Source: Chlorokybus atmophyticus (lineage: Eukaryota > Streptophyta > Chlorokybophyceae > Chlorokybales > Chlorokybaceae). Taken from it: a stretch of DNA of 64,000 bases. Shown piece after piece: positions 1-9,109 of this stretch (position 1 is the stretch's first letter; every line of letters starts with the position of its first letter). Made by a program: the position numbers and the translations under genes. The stretch is taken from assembly GCA_009103225.1 (NCBI GenBank), contig RHPI01001819.1, positions 37,879 through 101,878 of the forward strand, read 5' to 3'. The notes beneath the pieces were generated by a model. It made no database searches. It was not told where the DNA came from and saw only the letters and a list, made by a program, of their open reading frames with translations.

Positions 1-429
1 ACAAAGCATGCGCGCACGCAGGTGTGTAAACCCCCCAAACCCCCCCCCCCCCTGTTGCAAGCCGCTGCTGAAAGAGCGAACGAGAAGTGCACGCCTTTGC
101 ACACGCAAGCACTACCTCGCCCCAGCTGCTCCGTTGTCGGGCCTGGCAGGGTCGTGTGCCTCTCCGGGTCGATCCCAACTGTATTGTTATGACAGGGAAT
201 GAGGCCAGCCTGGTGGGCTGTCGATTGTGTAGCTGCACAATGCGGTAGACAAGGGATACCCCCCTGTCTGTACCTACTTGTGGGGACAACACATATGATT
301 TTAATGACATGTGATACGATGTGGTGCTGCGTGCTTTGAGTAATGAAATGCATTGCTGACAATGCTAATAAGAGCAAGTCAACACGCCACCCCCTGTGAA
401 CTGGGGAAGCCTCTGTTCCAGTGAGCAGC
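1..429. other. 3' flank of retrotransposon 1, no gene seen
   Basis: This stretch lies downstream of the last coding module of element 1, which reads on the minus strand. It should hold the polypurine tract and 3' LTR. A purine-rich run (CAGGGGGTGGCG on the minus strand, near 385-400) could be the polypurine tract. I see no match here to the element's 5' LTR at 11,563-12,162, so the 3' LTR is missing, diverged or beyond the left edge. A cytosine-rich run sits near 31-52. Confidence 0.4.
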
Positions 430-431
430 CT

Positions 432-735
432 TCAACGGGAATGAGGAGGACCATGGATGCGACAGTCCTCACACCAATATGCCTCCAGGGGCACAGTGTC
501 CTTTGGTGGGTCGAGGCAATAGCAGTGCATGCCGTTGTTGCACCCATCGCACAACATCATGAGTGCGTCATCGTCGGCACTACCGCACTTCTCGCAACGC
601 TTGCTGCGATTGGGTCGAGGGTGCTGCACGATGTTGAAGCCTGCGACGTGTGGCAAGTGGCATGGAGCACAGTTCTCCATGTTGTCCTTGAGACGTTTGC
701 CGTCGTTGCCGAGTAAGTTCAGAAGGGAGCACCTT
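432..735 (-). pseudogene. PHD finger module at the C-terminus of retrotransposon 1 pol
   Basis: The minus-strand reading contains a complete C4HC3 pattern: CEKC, then CDGC, then a His followed two residues later by Cys, then WCEDC just before the stop at 430-432. The Trp before the last Cys pair is the usual PHD signature. PHD fingers bind histone H3 tails, often reading lysine-4 methylation state. In this position chromoviruses carry a chromodomain that steers integration, so a targeting role is a reasonable inference. The module is one frame away from the integrase ORF: integrase tail sequence (LLGNDGKRLKDN) continues in the PHD frame, so one indel near 700-735 separates them. Confidence 0.8.
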
Positions 736-2088
736 TAGGACTTTGTAGATGACGCGTTTGACACTGATGTCAAGGGTGTCTTTGGTCTGGGTCATACGGT
801 AAACGTAGTTGCCCGCCTCGAAGCGGCGGCTGCGCTGCTTGTAGAACCCACTGCGGACGCGTTGGTAGCGCAGTGTGTCCCGGTGCTGAGCAATGCGGAG
901 GTTGCCCTTGGCCATGGGGATGACGTGCGCGAACAGGTAGGCGCGCTGCTGCATTTCGTGCAGCATAGCCACAGGGTCGTCGAGGTTGTCCAGCACGCGT
1001 TCCTCTTCCTTTTGAGCGCGGAAGGGGAGTAAGGGTTCCCTGCCAATCAGCAGCTGGTATAGGCTGTACATGCGCAAGGAAGCCTGTTTGGAAAGCCGAT
1101 AGCCTAGTGCCATCCAGGGGAGGTAGTCATCCCAGGTGCGTTTCTCGTGGTCGATGACGTACTTGCGCAAGGCCTTCTTTACGGTCTGAACGATACGCTC
1201 CGCCAGTCCATCTGCCTGCGGATGGTCACGAGAGGTCCGCCGGTTGTCAATGTAGGAGCGATCCAGCAAGGTGTCGAACTCGCCGCGGAATTCTGCCCCT
1301 TGGTCGGTAATGACTTCAGCACATGAGCCGAAGCGACTGAGCACATGGTCGAGGAACGCCTGAGCGGTTCCCCTGCTGCTTTTGTTGGGAAGGGGGACCA
1401 GCTCAACCCACTTGGAGAAGTGTTCGATTATGACGAGGATGTACTTGTTGCCACGAGCTGAGGGTGCCAAATCTCCAAGGATGTCCAGGCCCCACCGGTA
1501 GAACATGCCGGCTATAGGCAGCGGATGAAGCGTGCTGGTACGGATGTTGAGGCTGGCACGCACAAGGTCGCAATGCGCGCAGCTTGCGACAAGAGTGCGA
1601 ACCTGGGTGTGCATGCCATGCCACCAGTATTGGGCACTCACCAAGCTGACGGTGCGCTGAACACCGAAATGACCCAGCTCCGTGTGGAGTGCAGAGATGA
1701 TGCCCTCGCGACGGTGCAGCGCCATAACCTCTTTGTTATGGATGTGGACACGCCAAACGACGAGTCCATTCTCCCATCGGTGGTTCTGGCAGCGCTGACT
1801 GACGCGGTCCCGTTCACGCGCGCTCAGTCCTGCCATATGCTGTCCATGCTGTAGGTAGGCCATGGAGTTCTTGTCCAGCCAGATGTCTTGACGTAGATCC
1901 GCCGCTGGGAGGTGGGCATCATCGAGTGTGGCCTGCTCAAATGTGTCATTGTCGACAGGGATGAGCGCTGGCATATCATCCGATACTGGCATCGTCGGAG
2001 CTGCTCCTGTGATGGTGTCTCGTCCCGAGCGTAGCGCAGCGACGGCAAGCATGGTGGCCACCCGTGGTGGTGGTGCCATTGGACCCAA
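690..2088 (-). pseudogene. Integrase of retrotransposon 1
   Basis: The enzyme inserts element cDNA into the genome. The N-terminal His-His-Cys-Cys zinc domain is visible (HTELGHFG, then CAHC, about 1,570-1,700). The catalytic triad is present: Asp in GLDILGDL (about 1,490), Asp in ITDQGAEF (about 1,305) and Glu in LAERI (about 1,205). The C-terminal part (KRVIYKVLKVL) ends in a frameshift into the PHD module. The ORF itself is open for about 500 codons, so this is the best preserved module of the copy. Confidence 0.85.
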
Positions 2089-2099
2089 GTCATGGCGGG

Positions 2100-3420
2100 C
2101 ACCGGTGGCGTCGTTGGTGGAGAGGTGGGGGTTGCGGCTGAGGCCATCCGCGTCCTACTTGGCCAAGCTTGCCCGATGGGTGATCTCGAAGTCGTACTCC
2201 TGTAGCAGCAAGGCCCACCTGGCCAACTTGCCCGTAAGGTGTTGATTGGTCATGAGCCAGCGCAACGGCTAGTGGTCGGTGATTAGCGAAAATTGTCTCC
2301 CGAATATGAAGGGTCTAAAGAAAGAGATGGCCCATATAGCGGCAAGGCACTCGCCCTCGTAACTGCTGTAGTTGGCTTTAGCGCTGTTGTTGTTGCGGCT
2401 GGCGTAGGACACCACCCGTTCCTTCTTGTTATCGTCGAGCTGGACCAAGACAGCACCCATGCCGAGTTTGCTCCAGTTGGTGTGGAGAACAAAGGGCTTG
2501 GTGTAGTCTGGTCGCTGCAGAATGGGGGCTGATGTGAGCCTGTGCTTCAGCTCCTCGAAAGCCTGTTGCTGGGCCTCCTTCCAGCTCCACGCTCTCTCTT
2601 TCTTAAGGAGTTCGTTGAGGGGGCGCGCCACCTTAGCGAAGTCTTTGACGAACCTCCTGTAGTAGTTGGCGAGGCTAAGGAAGGCACGCAGGTGAGTCAA
2701 TCTGTTGGTGCTGGAATAGATGCCAGAGCCTCCACCTTGGCCTACTGAACGTATACGCCGTTGGGCACGATCATGTGGCCGAGGTAGGGGATCTTGTGGG
2801 TGAAGAAAGTGCACTTGTCGGGGTGCACAGTCATCCCTACTGCCTGACCTCTCCCTAGTACCTCCTCGATGTGCAGGAGATGCTCTTCTGCGGTGTGGCT
2901 AAAGATCAGGATGTCGTCGATGTAGCACCGCGCGAAGGAGCACCCCTTCAGCCCGAAAGGCATGACCTTCCAGTGGTACAGCTGCCGGTTGCCCCAAAAT
3001 GCCGTTTTTTGCTTGTCTTCGGGCTTGATCTCGATCTGGTTGTACCCCTGCCGCATGTCCAGAATGTTAAACACGGTACACGAGCCGACGTCGTCGAAGA
3101 TGCCCTCTGCGATTAGCATTGGGTACCGATCCTGCTTGGTTTTGTTGTTGAGTGGGCGATAATCCCCACACATCCGCCATTATGTCCAGTTGCCCTCTGA
3201 GTCCTTCTTGAGGGGCATGACTGTAGCGGCAGCGAAGTCGGACGTGGATTCCTCAATGAGTCCCGCCTCCAGCAATGCCTTGCATCGCTGTTCCACCAAA
3301 TCTTCCTCCAACTTGGACATCGGTTTTTCGTCGACGAGGTCGATGTTCATCTGGTACACTGAACACTTGCCCAGCTCCTTGACGTTGAAACTGAACTGAG
3401 CTCTCCATTTGTTGAGGAGC
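2100..3420 (-). pseudogene. Reverse transcriptase and RNase H of retrotransposon 1
   Basis: Reverse transcriptase copies element RNA into DNA, and RNase H removes the RNA strand. Recognisable RT blocks are LLEAGLIEESTS, CGDYRPLNNKTKQDR, MPFGLK and the active-site YIDD. RNase H follows with NYYRRFVKDF, SYASR and LITDH. Damage: a stop between GNWT and WRMCGDYRP (about 3,178), a stop and frameshift at the RT/RNase H junction (about 2,743 and 2,700), and a stop directly after LITDH (about 2,268). About 20-25 residues normally found between the MPFGLK block and YIDD are missing (about 2,930-2,950), so the polymerase fold itself is deleted. Confidence 0.85.
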
Positions 3421-3639
3421 GCCTCCAACTGTTCCTTCACAGGTGCTGTAGCCAAGGGTCCCATGGCGTGATCCCATGACGTGGCGGTTGCCTTCAAAGG
3501 GATGTCCTCCACTGTGACTGCTGCCTGCTCCTCCATATGAGCGATCTCCAGGGCGGTGTGGGCCACGACAGCGTCGGAGCGATTGACCCACCCCCCAGAC
3601 AGGTGTTCGAGATCGTTGAGAGACACCTGTCGGTGTTGA

Positions 3640-4700
3640 ATGGCAAAGCAGATTTTCAATAGCCACACCATACTGTTTTGGTCCATGGCGCGACCTAGGA
3701 GTTGCCTCTGTTGACTGTCGGTTAGCGCGCAGCTTGTGATGCTGCTCGGAAAGAAACCCATGGCGCGTTCGCGGTCACGTGCGTTGGGCTCTTCCAGTTG
3801 GTTCGGTGTGCGACCAAAGACCATGCCGTCCCCGCCATCTCGGGAAGCATAAGAGCCTGGATATGAGACCAGCGTGGGGAGTGCTCTGCGTGGTTCGCCC
3901 GGTTGGTTGCACTGATGGAAGTGGGCGTGGTCGTGGCGAGAGACTGGTTGCGATGATCTGCCAGCGTCGAGGATGTCATCCATGAACAAGTTGCTGGGAC
4001 GTACAAACTGAGTAGATGCTCCGCGGCTGTCAGCTCTTCCACGGCGGCAAGGTTGGTTCACTTGGCACGGACACGATGTGCACGTGACCCATGCCGAGCA
4101 GCATTCATTTTTGTTGGATGTCCAAGGATGGAGCATACCACACGATAGCTGTGCTGCACGTGGTAATGGCGATCATCCTCAGAGTGGACGTTCTCGATGA
4201 TGTATGCCAGGGCAAGTTGAATTTGGCGGTGCTGCAGCAGGTGGATGACTCGCAGCAGCTCTCAGAAAAGGGTGGAGCGTGGGTGGGGTCGTCCAACCCC
4301 TGTCCTGTGCCGGCCCTGGAGTGACCTTGGCACTCCCATCCAGCAATCAACAGATCCACATTGCCCAAGGCAATGAGATGATCAGCTAAGATGAGGCGGA
4401 TATCTTGAGGCAGCGCCTTAAGACTTCCACGCAATGCAGACAACGGTAGGAGGTGTGGATAACGCAAGTGCAACTGACACAAATGATGGTGGACAGCAGT
4501 CTGAGCATGCGGATCGAGGTCACAGTAGTAATACTGTGTTACCTTGATACCGGTGTTGAGGAGTGCCGCCAAGCCGCTGCCAATCTTGCCGAACAGTTCT
4601 AGCAACGTGGCTCCTTGTTGGCGTCGTGCCGCACTGAAGTCCATGACTCCGGTGGCCACGATGAATTGCTCCGCAAGTGGGACGTGGTAATCCAGGAAGC
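3640..4700 (-). pseudogene. Cytosine-5 DNA methyltransferase domain inside retrotransposon 1 pol
   Basis: The enzyme family transfers a methyl group from S-adenosylmethionine to cytosine C5. Conserved motifs run in the usual order. Motif I is LLELFGKIGSG (about 4,570-4,605). Motif IV is AGWECQGHSRAG (about 4,310-4,350), holding the catalytic Cys. Motif VI is IIENV (about 4,185-4,205). A motif VIII-like Arg/Leu/Pro/Thr block lies before ERAMGFFPS, and motif X is LLGRAMDQN (about 3,676-3,712). About 350 residues is a full-length catalytic domain. Motif IV has Glu where most family members have Pro (PCQ). One frameshift near 4,275-4,295 separates motifs I-IV from VI-X. It sits between the protease and RT reading frames. 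Retrotransposon-borne DNMTs are known in charophytes and dinoflagellates. Confidence 0.85.
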
Positions 4701-4779
4701 GTGTGGGAAAGGGCTTCTTGTCTAGCAACACGCGCGCGTCTACCTCTGGTCTCCAGCGCCGTTCTGTTGGGTCTTGCAA

Positions 4780-5405
4780 GGCTACCTCTTGGGTTGATGT
4801 GTCCTGCGTGTCGGAGTAGGGCATGAGGGATGTGGCACAGCTGTAGCGGTGGCTCCCACGAGCCGGCGTGCACGTGTGGGCAACACCAGGTCGAGGGGGA
4901 TGAACCCGATGACAGAACCATCTTCGCCGCGCCAGCCGGGCCTGAACCCTGCTTGCTCGGTCCAGTTGTCCATGCCAATGGCTACGGGGTAACTGAAGTC
5001 CTGCCCGATCAACAAACCATAGCTGGTGGCATTGGTAACCACGCATTGCTGGGCCAGCTGAGTGGTGTGCGTGGGGTCCAGCCCAGTCAGGGTGATGGTG
5101 AGGACTTCCTTGGTGATGCCAATAGGGCTTTCGCGTCCTCCCATGGCGGTGTCAATCTCGAAAGGGCAGCTGTCCAGCGACGCTGCCGTGAGCCCCAAGG
5201 CTTTGGCTAAGTGTGTGCCAATGATACATGGTTGTGCCCCTCCATCCAACATGACGCGTTTGGGTGCGCGTCCGTTGATTTGCACATGCTTGCCCTGGTT
5301 GGCAACCACGGCGTTGGCGTTGAGCCGCGCGTGATTGTTGAGACGTCGAGGAACAGTGTTAGCTGTGGGGTGTTGCTCCAGGGTGCCAGACCTCAAGGCT
5401 GCCAT
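4780..5405 (-). pseudogene. Retroviral-type aspartic protease of retrotransposon 1
   Basis: The active-site region reads VMLDGGAQPCIIG (about 5,205-5,250) followed by a hydrophobic stretch with LAKALGL, the pattern of pepsin-like retrotransposon proteases that cut the polyprotein. The active site is Asp-Gly-Gly rather than the usual Asp-Ser/Thr-Gly, which may be decay or a family variant. It lies between the second gag part and the methyltransferase, the order expected for Ty3/Gypsy pol apart from the extra methyltransferase. Confidence 0.65.
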
Positions 5406-5599
5406 GGCTCTTCTTTCTGCAGCAGGGGCGGTGCCCTATCCTTGTGCACTTCCTTGTCCGATTCCACCCCCCTGCCCTGGCCCTTGTCCGGGTTATGCCG
5501 GAGCCGGTGGTGGATTGCGACGAGGAGTTGGGTCCATACCAGGAGCTGCTGGTGGTGGTGGTGGAGGCACGCGTTCCATTGTTGTCACTGCCTCCCTGT

Positions 5600-6950
5600 T
5601 GGTTCAGTAGAGTGCTTGAGCGGCCTCCCGCACCAGCGTACCCTCCCATGTGGCTGAAGGGTGGTAACGCCAGTCGTCGAACTCTTCCACCTGAGGCATA
5701 GGCGTGAGGTAGACGGCGCGTACCAGTTGCCTTCTTAAGGCGTCGCCAATGGTGGGTAGTCCAAGGATGCTCCGCATGTACGTATCCCACCGACCTCCGG
5801 TGATCCCGACGTCGATCACTGTCATGGCTCGCCCTCGCAGGGTGTCGGGCGAGTCGTGCTGTCGACATTGGTTGTCATGGACCTGAGCGATGCGCCGAAG
5901 CTGCCGTGTTGCCTCAATGCCTGGTAGATGCACGAGGGCGACCTCCATGGTGACTCTGTCACGAATGTCGTAGGGACGCAGCTGGTCCACCACTTGGTCG
6001 TAGGCTTGCCGTACAGAGCGCATGAACGCACTCATATAATGCAGTCTCGATGGGAATGCGAACAGTGGAACTGCGGGGTGGTTGTTGATCAACCATGTGA
6101 GTACCTGAGCCCGTTCTCCCGTGGTTTACTGCAGTCGCAGCATCCCTCTGAATGCGACGCCCTCCGGGCCTTGTTGTTGCGACGTCCCCCGGATGGCTTC
6201 CTGCAGTAGCCGTGTCCGCAACTGTTGCTCCCAGTATGTTTGTTGACCAGAGAGATGAGGGTGGGCTCCTTGCTGAAGATACCCTGCCTAGTTGACGCTG
6301 ATTTGCTGGCCACGTATTGGTCATAATGACGATGAGGGCGGCGGTTTCCCCCCTGAAATACCTGCTCAACGCCCTCGTTTGAGCAAGCCTAATGCGCTCC
6401 CTGTCCTCGTTGGGATACTGCGGCCTGTTCACCTAAATGTTGCCATATGCTTCAGCACGGGTGTCGTTGATGATGACTCCAGGTGGCGCTTCATCCATGT
6501 CTCGCTGGACATCTTCATAGTAGTCCCGCTCGCGGCGGCGGACCACCTGTTCTTGCTGCTTATGGAATTGGCGAGCCCGATTCAGTGCGTAAAAGCGACG
6601 GCATTGCTCACGCCATGAGCACGTGTTCAGCTCAGGATCGTTGCCCAACGGGCGCGCAGCAAATGCTCCAAACAGTTGAACCATCTGTGGGTCCAAGTCG
6701 TCGAAGTGGTCCAGGTTGGATGGCTCTTGGTTGGGTGGTGCCAGCAAGACTGGGTGCTCTGGAGCCAACCGATGACGGTTGTACAGATCCCACATTATGG
6801 TGAAGGTCTCGTCAGTGATGCGAAGGGTGCGAAAGTCGTGACCCAGCTCCTGACGGTGGAGAGGGCCATCATCGACACCATATAGCAGAGCGTCCTCGTC
6901 AATGCGCCACATGAACTGATCACCTCCTGCATAAGCCGAGGTGATAGGCA
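5600..6950 (-). pseudogene. Second gag-like part of retrotransposon 1
   Basis: Two ORF pieces (6,950-6,433 and 6,092-5,604) in this minus-strand stretch have no family I recognise, but both have counterparts in element 3. The block around NNHPAVPLFAF (about 6,060) matches TNHPAVPLFAF at about 52,240, and the charged helical part around RRRERDYYEDV (about 6,530) sits where element 3 has its TALEQAFTWRQDQ block (about 45,810). The repeated occurrence in order shows that it is part of the element, probably a second capsid-like or linker region. Stops near 6,432 and 6,120 break it. Confidence 0.6.
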
Positions 6951-9055
6951 TGCACACGGCTTGACGTTCAAGGACCATGCATGATCCTTCCATGGACCCC
7001 GCGGGCCATACATGGTCCGTCCCCGCGGACCACGAGTGTCTGGTCCGCGAGGGACGGACTGTCCATGGTCTTTTTGGGGCCCCCATACCTGGCGCGCAAA
7101 CGCGGACCACACATGGTCCGTGCCGCACCTTGTATGGTGCGGCACGGACCAGTACTCTACGCTGGTTCCTGGATGCGGACCAGGAGCGGGCCCGCGGCTC
7201 AGCCGCCCGGCAGCCGCGCACCGTATATGGTCCGTGCCGCACCATGTATGGGGCGGCATGGACCAGCAATGTTGCTGGTTGGCGGCCCCTGCAAGGCGCG
7301 CTACACGTGTACCATGACTAAAGTATTGCTAGTACATGTATGATTGTACATAGGTACATTGTACATGGTGTGTATCATAAAAATGACAGGCCGCACCGAC
7401 TGTCGCCACTTACCATAAAGTGGACAGTCGCAAATGGTCGGCGGCTGTCAATTTATATATTAACAGCCGGCTGTCCATGTACATTTTCACTTGACAGCCG
7501 CCGACCAGTTGCGGCTGTCCACTTGTGGTCTATATATGCATATATATATACATATGTATATATATATGTGTGTGTGTGTGTGCATGTATTTAGGCTTAAC
7601 GCATTTATAAGCAAATACTGTCGACGTATTGCGGCTGCAATTTGCAGCCGTGCAATTACTTCATATGTACAATTTCATGTACATACATCGTTGTAATTAT
7701 ATTGATGCGCGTACACATGTGCATGTAGACCTTTCATATGCAAAATTGTATACATCGAAAGTAATGTATAACAACATATATATACATATAGAAAGTATTA
7801 TAGTTATTTACAATAAAAGTACTTTAAACAATTATATCAAATTTACATCCATGCGTAGCCCGTGTTTATTACATTACACATAGTTCGTTGGTAATTACAT
7901 TATCATAATGTTCACAACCGTTAATATCATACCATGAATACATATGTTGATGATGTTCGTATGTTGCATTGCTAGGCGTAGTTTATGGTATGATTGATTT
8001 TAATAATTTGTATGAAACGAAAGCGCAAGCAATGTCAGATGTTATGACTTATAGCCTTACTTGTATAACCTCAGTAATGGCCTATAAAAGCCTCATGCGA
8101 CCACAGAATCATCGACAGCTCGATAAGGTACACTGGCTGCATTGACAGTCGCAATTTGGCTACTATCACTAAGCATTGTCACAATGACAGCCCCTAACAA
8201 GTCTACAAATTGTACTGGCGTATTGACAACCGCCGAGTTCGCGGCTACCGATATGTAGTTTACCACCGTCCATGTAACTGGTACAGCCTATGAGTGCTAC
8301 AATTGCATGGGCAGTGACAATCTCCGACTGTCCATCGGCAATTACTGCCGGCCGACAGTCGCCAAGCGGCTGTCGGCGCATGCAATAAACTATATGGTAT
8401 AGGTTGCCATGCGACCCTACCGGTACGTGCACTTGTAGCTTGGTGGTTAGGGCGTCGTCTTTGATATGCTAAAGGTACTGGGTTCGAATCCGGCCGATGC
8501 GTGTGTTCTTAACTAATCATTCCACTAACGCCGCGGCCTCGTGCGCCGCAGGTTGGGCGTGACCGGTGCCGCCGGCAAAGATGTCTCAACGTTTAATGCA
8601 TGTGCACTCATATTTACAATGTTCCATAATAAAATTTGGTTCATGGTTCGCTGGCCAGACCAGATATGATTGAAGTATTGTAATGATAAAATTTGGTCCC
8701 TGGTCCGATGGCCGGACCATACCTGGTCCTGACGCAACAGTAATCGGCCGGACCTTAAGTGGTGTGTACCAAGGGACTATGGTACCATTCACGTGAAATT
8801 CAGACCATGAATGGTCCGACTGTCAATGAAACAAACCATGCAAGGTCCACCGATTTCAATTAGCAGGGGGAATCCCGGTCTGAGGGTACGGACCATTCAT
8901 GGTCCAAAACTGTCAGGCGGTGTGCATGAATGGTCTAACTACATGTATCGACGAACATAAAACCGTATATGGTCCACCAATTTCACTAAGCAGAAAAAAA
9001 TCTAGGTCTGGCGGCACGGACCATTCATGGTCCTTAAACGTCAGGCGGTGTGTAG
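6951..9055. mobile_element. Palindrome-rich terminal-inverted-repeat element inserted in retrotransposon 1 gag
   Basis: The left end reads CACACGGCTTGACGTTCAAG then GGACCATG (from about 6,953). The right end is its inverted counterpart, ending in CATGGTCCTTAAACGTCAGG (to about 9,053). Inside, both flanks are packed with variants of the palindrome GGACCATGCATGGTCC, and the AT-rich core (7,320-8,530) holds GACAGCCG motifs, a TA tract and a tRNA-like block. No transposase ORF is seen, so it is non-autonomous. It splits the gag of retrotransposon 1. Flanks share TAGGC on both sides, perhaps a degraded target duplication. Confidence 0.65.
8430..8498 (+). ncRNA. tRNA-like block with RNA polymerase III boxes
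   Basis: GGTTCGAATCC at 8,481-8,491 is an exact box B consensus. TAGCTTGGTGGTTAGGGC from 8,436 resembles box A with a foldable D-arm (GCTT with GGGC). Spacing is tRNA-like, but the acceptor, anticodon and T stems pair poorly, so I read this as a tRNA-derived (SINE-type) promoter rather than a working tRNA. A diverged inverted copy, with its 3' neighbouring GCCGCGGCCTCGTGCGCCGC block, occurs at about 13,860-13,990. Confidence 0.5.
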
Positions 9056-9109
9056 GCCGCGGCCGCCCTGGTTCGGTCAATCGGACCATGGCGTCCGACC
9101 TCATCAGGG

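Noticed and set aside
8430-8498. Functional tRNA gene
   Set aside because: Box B is perfect, but acceptor, anticodon and T stems do not pair well, so it is annotated only as tRNA-like.
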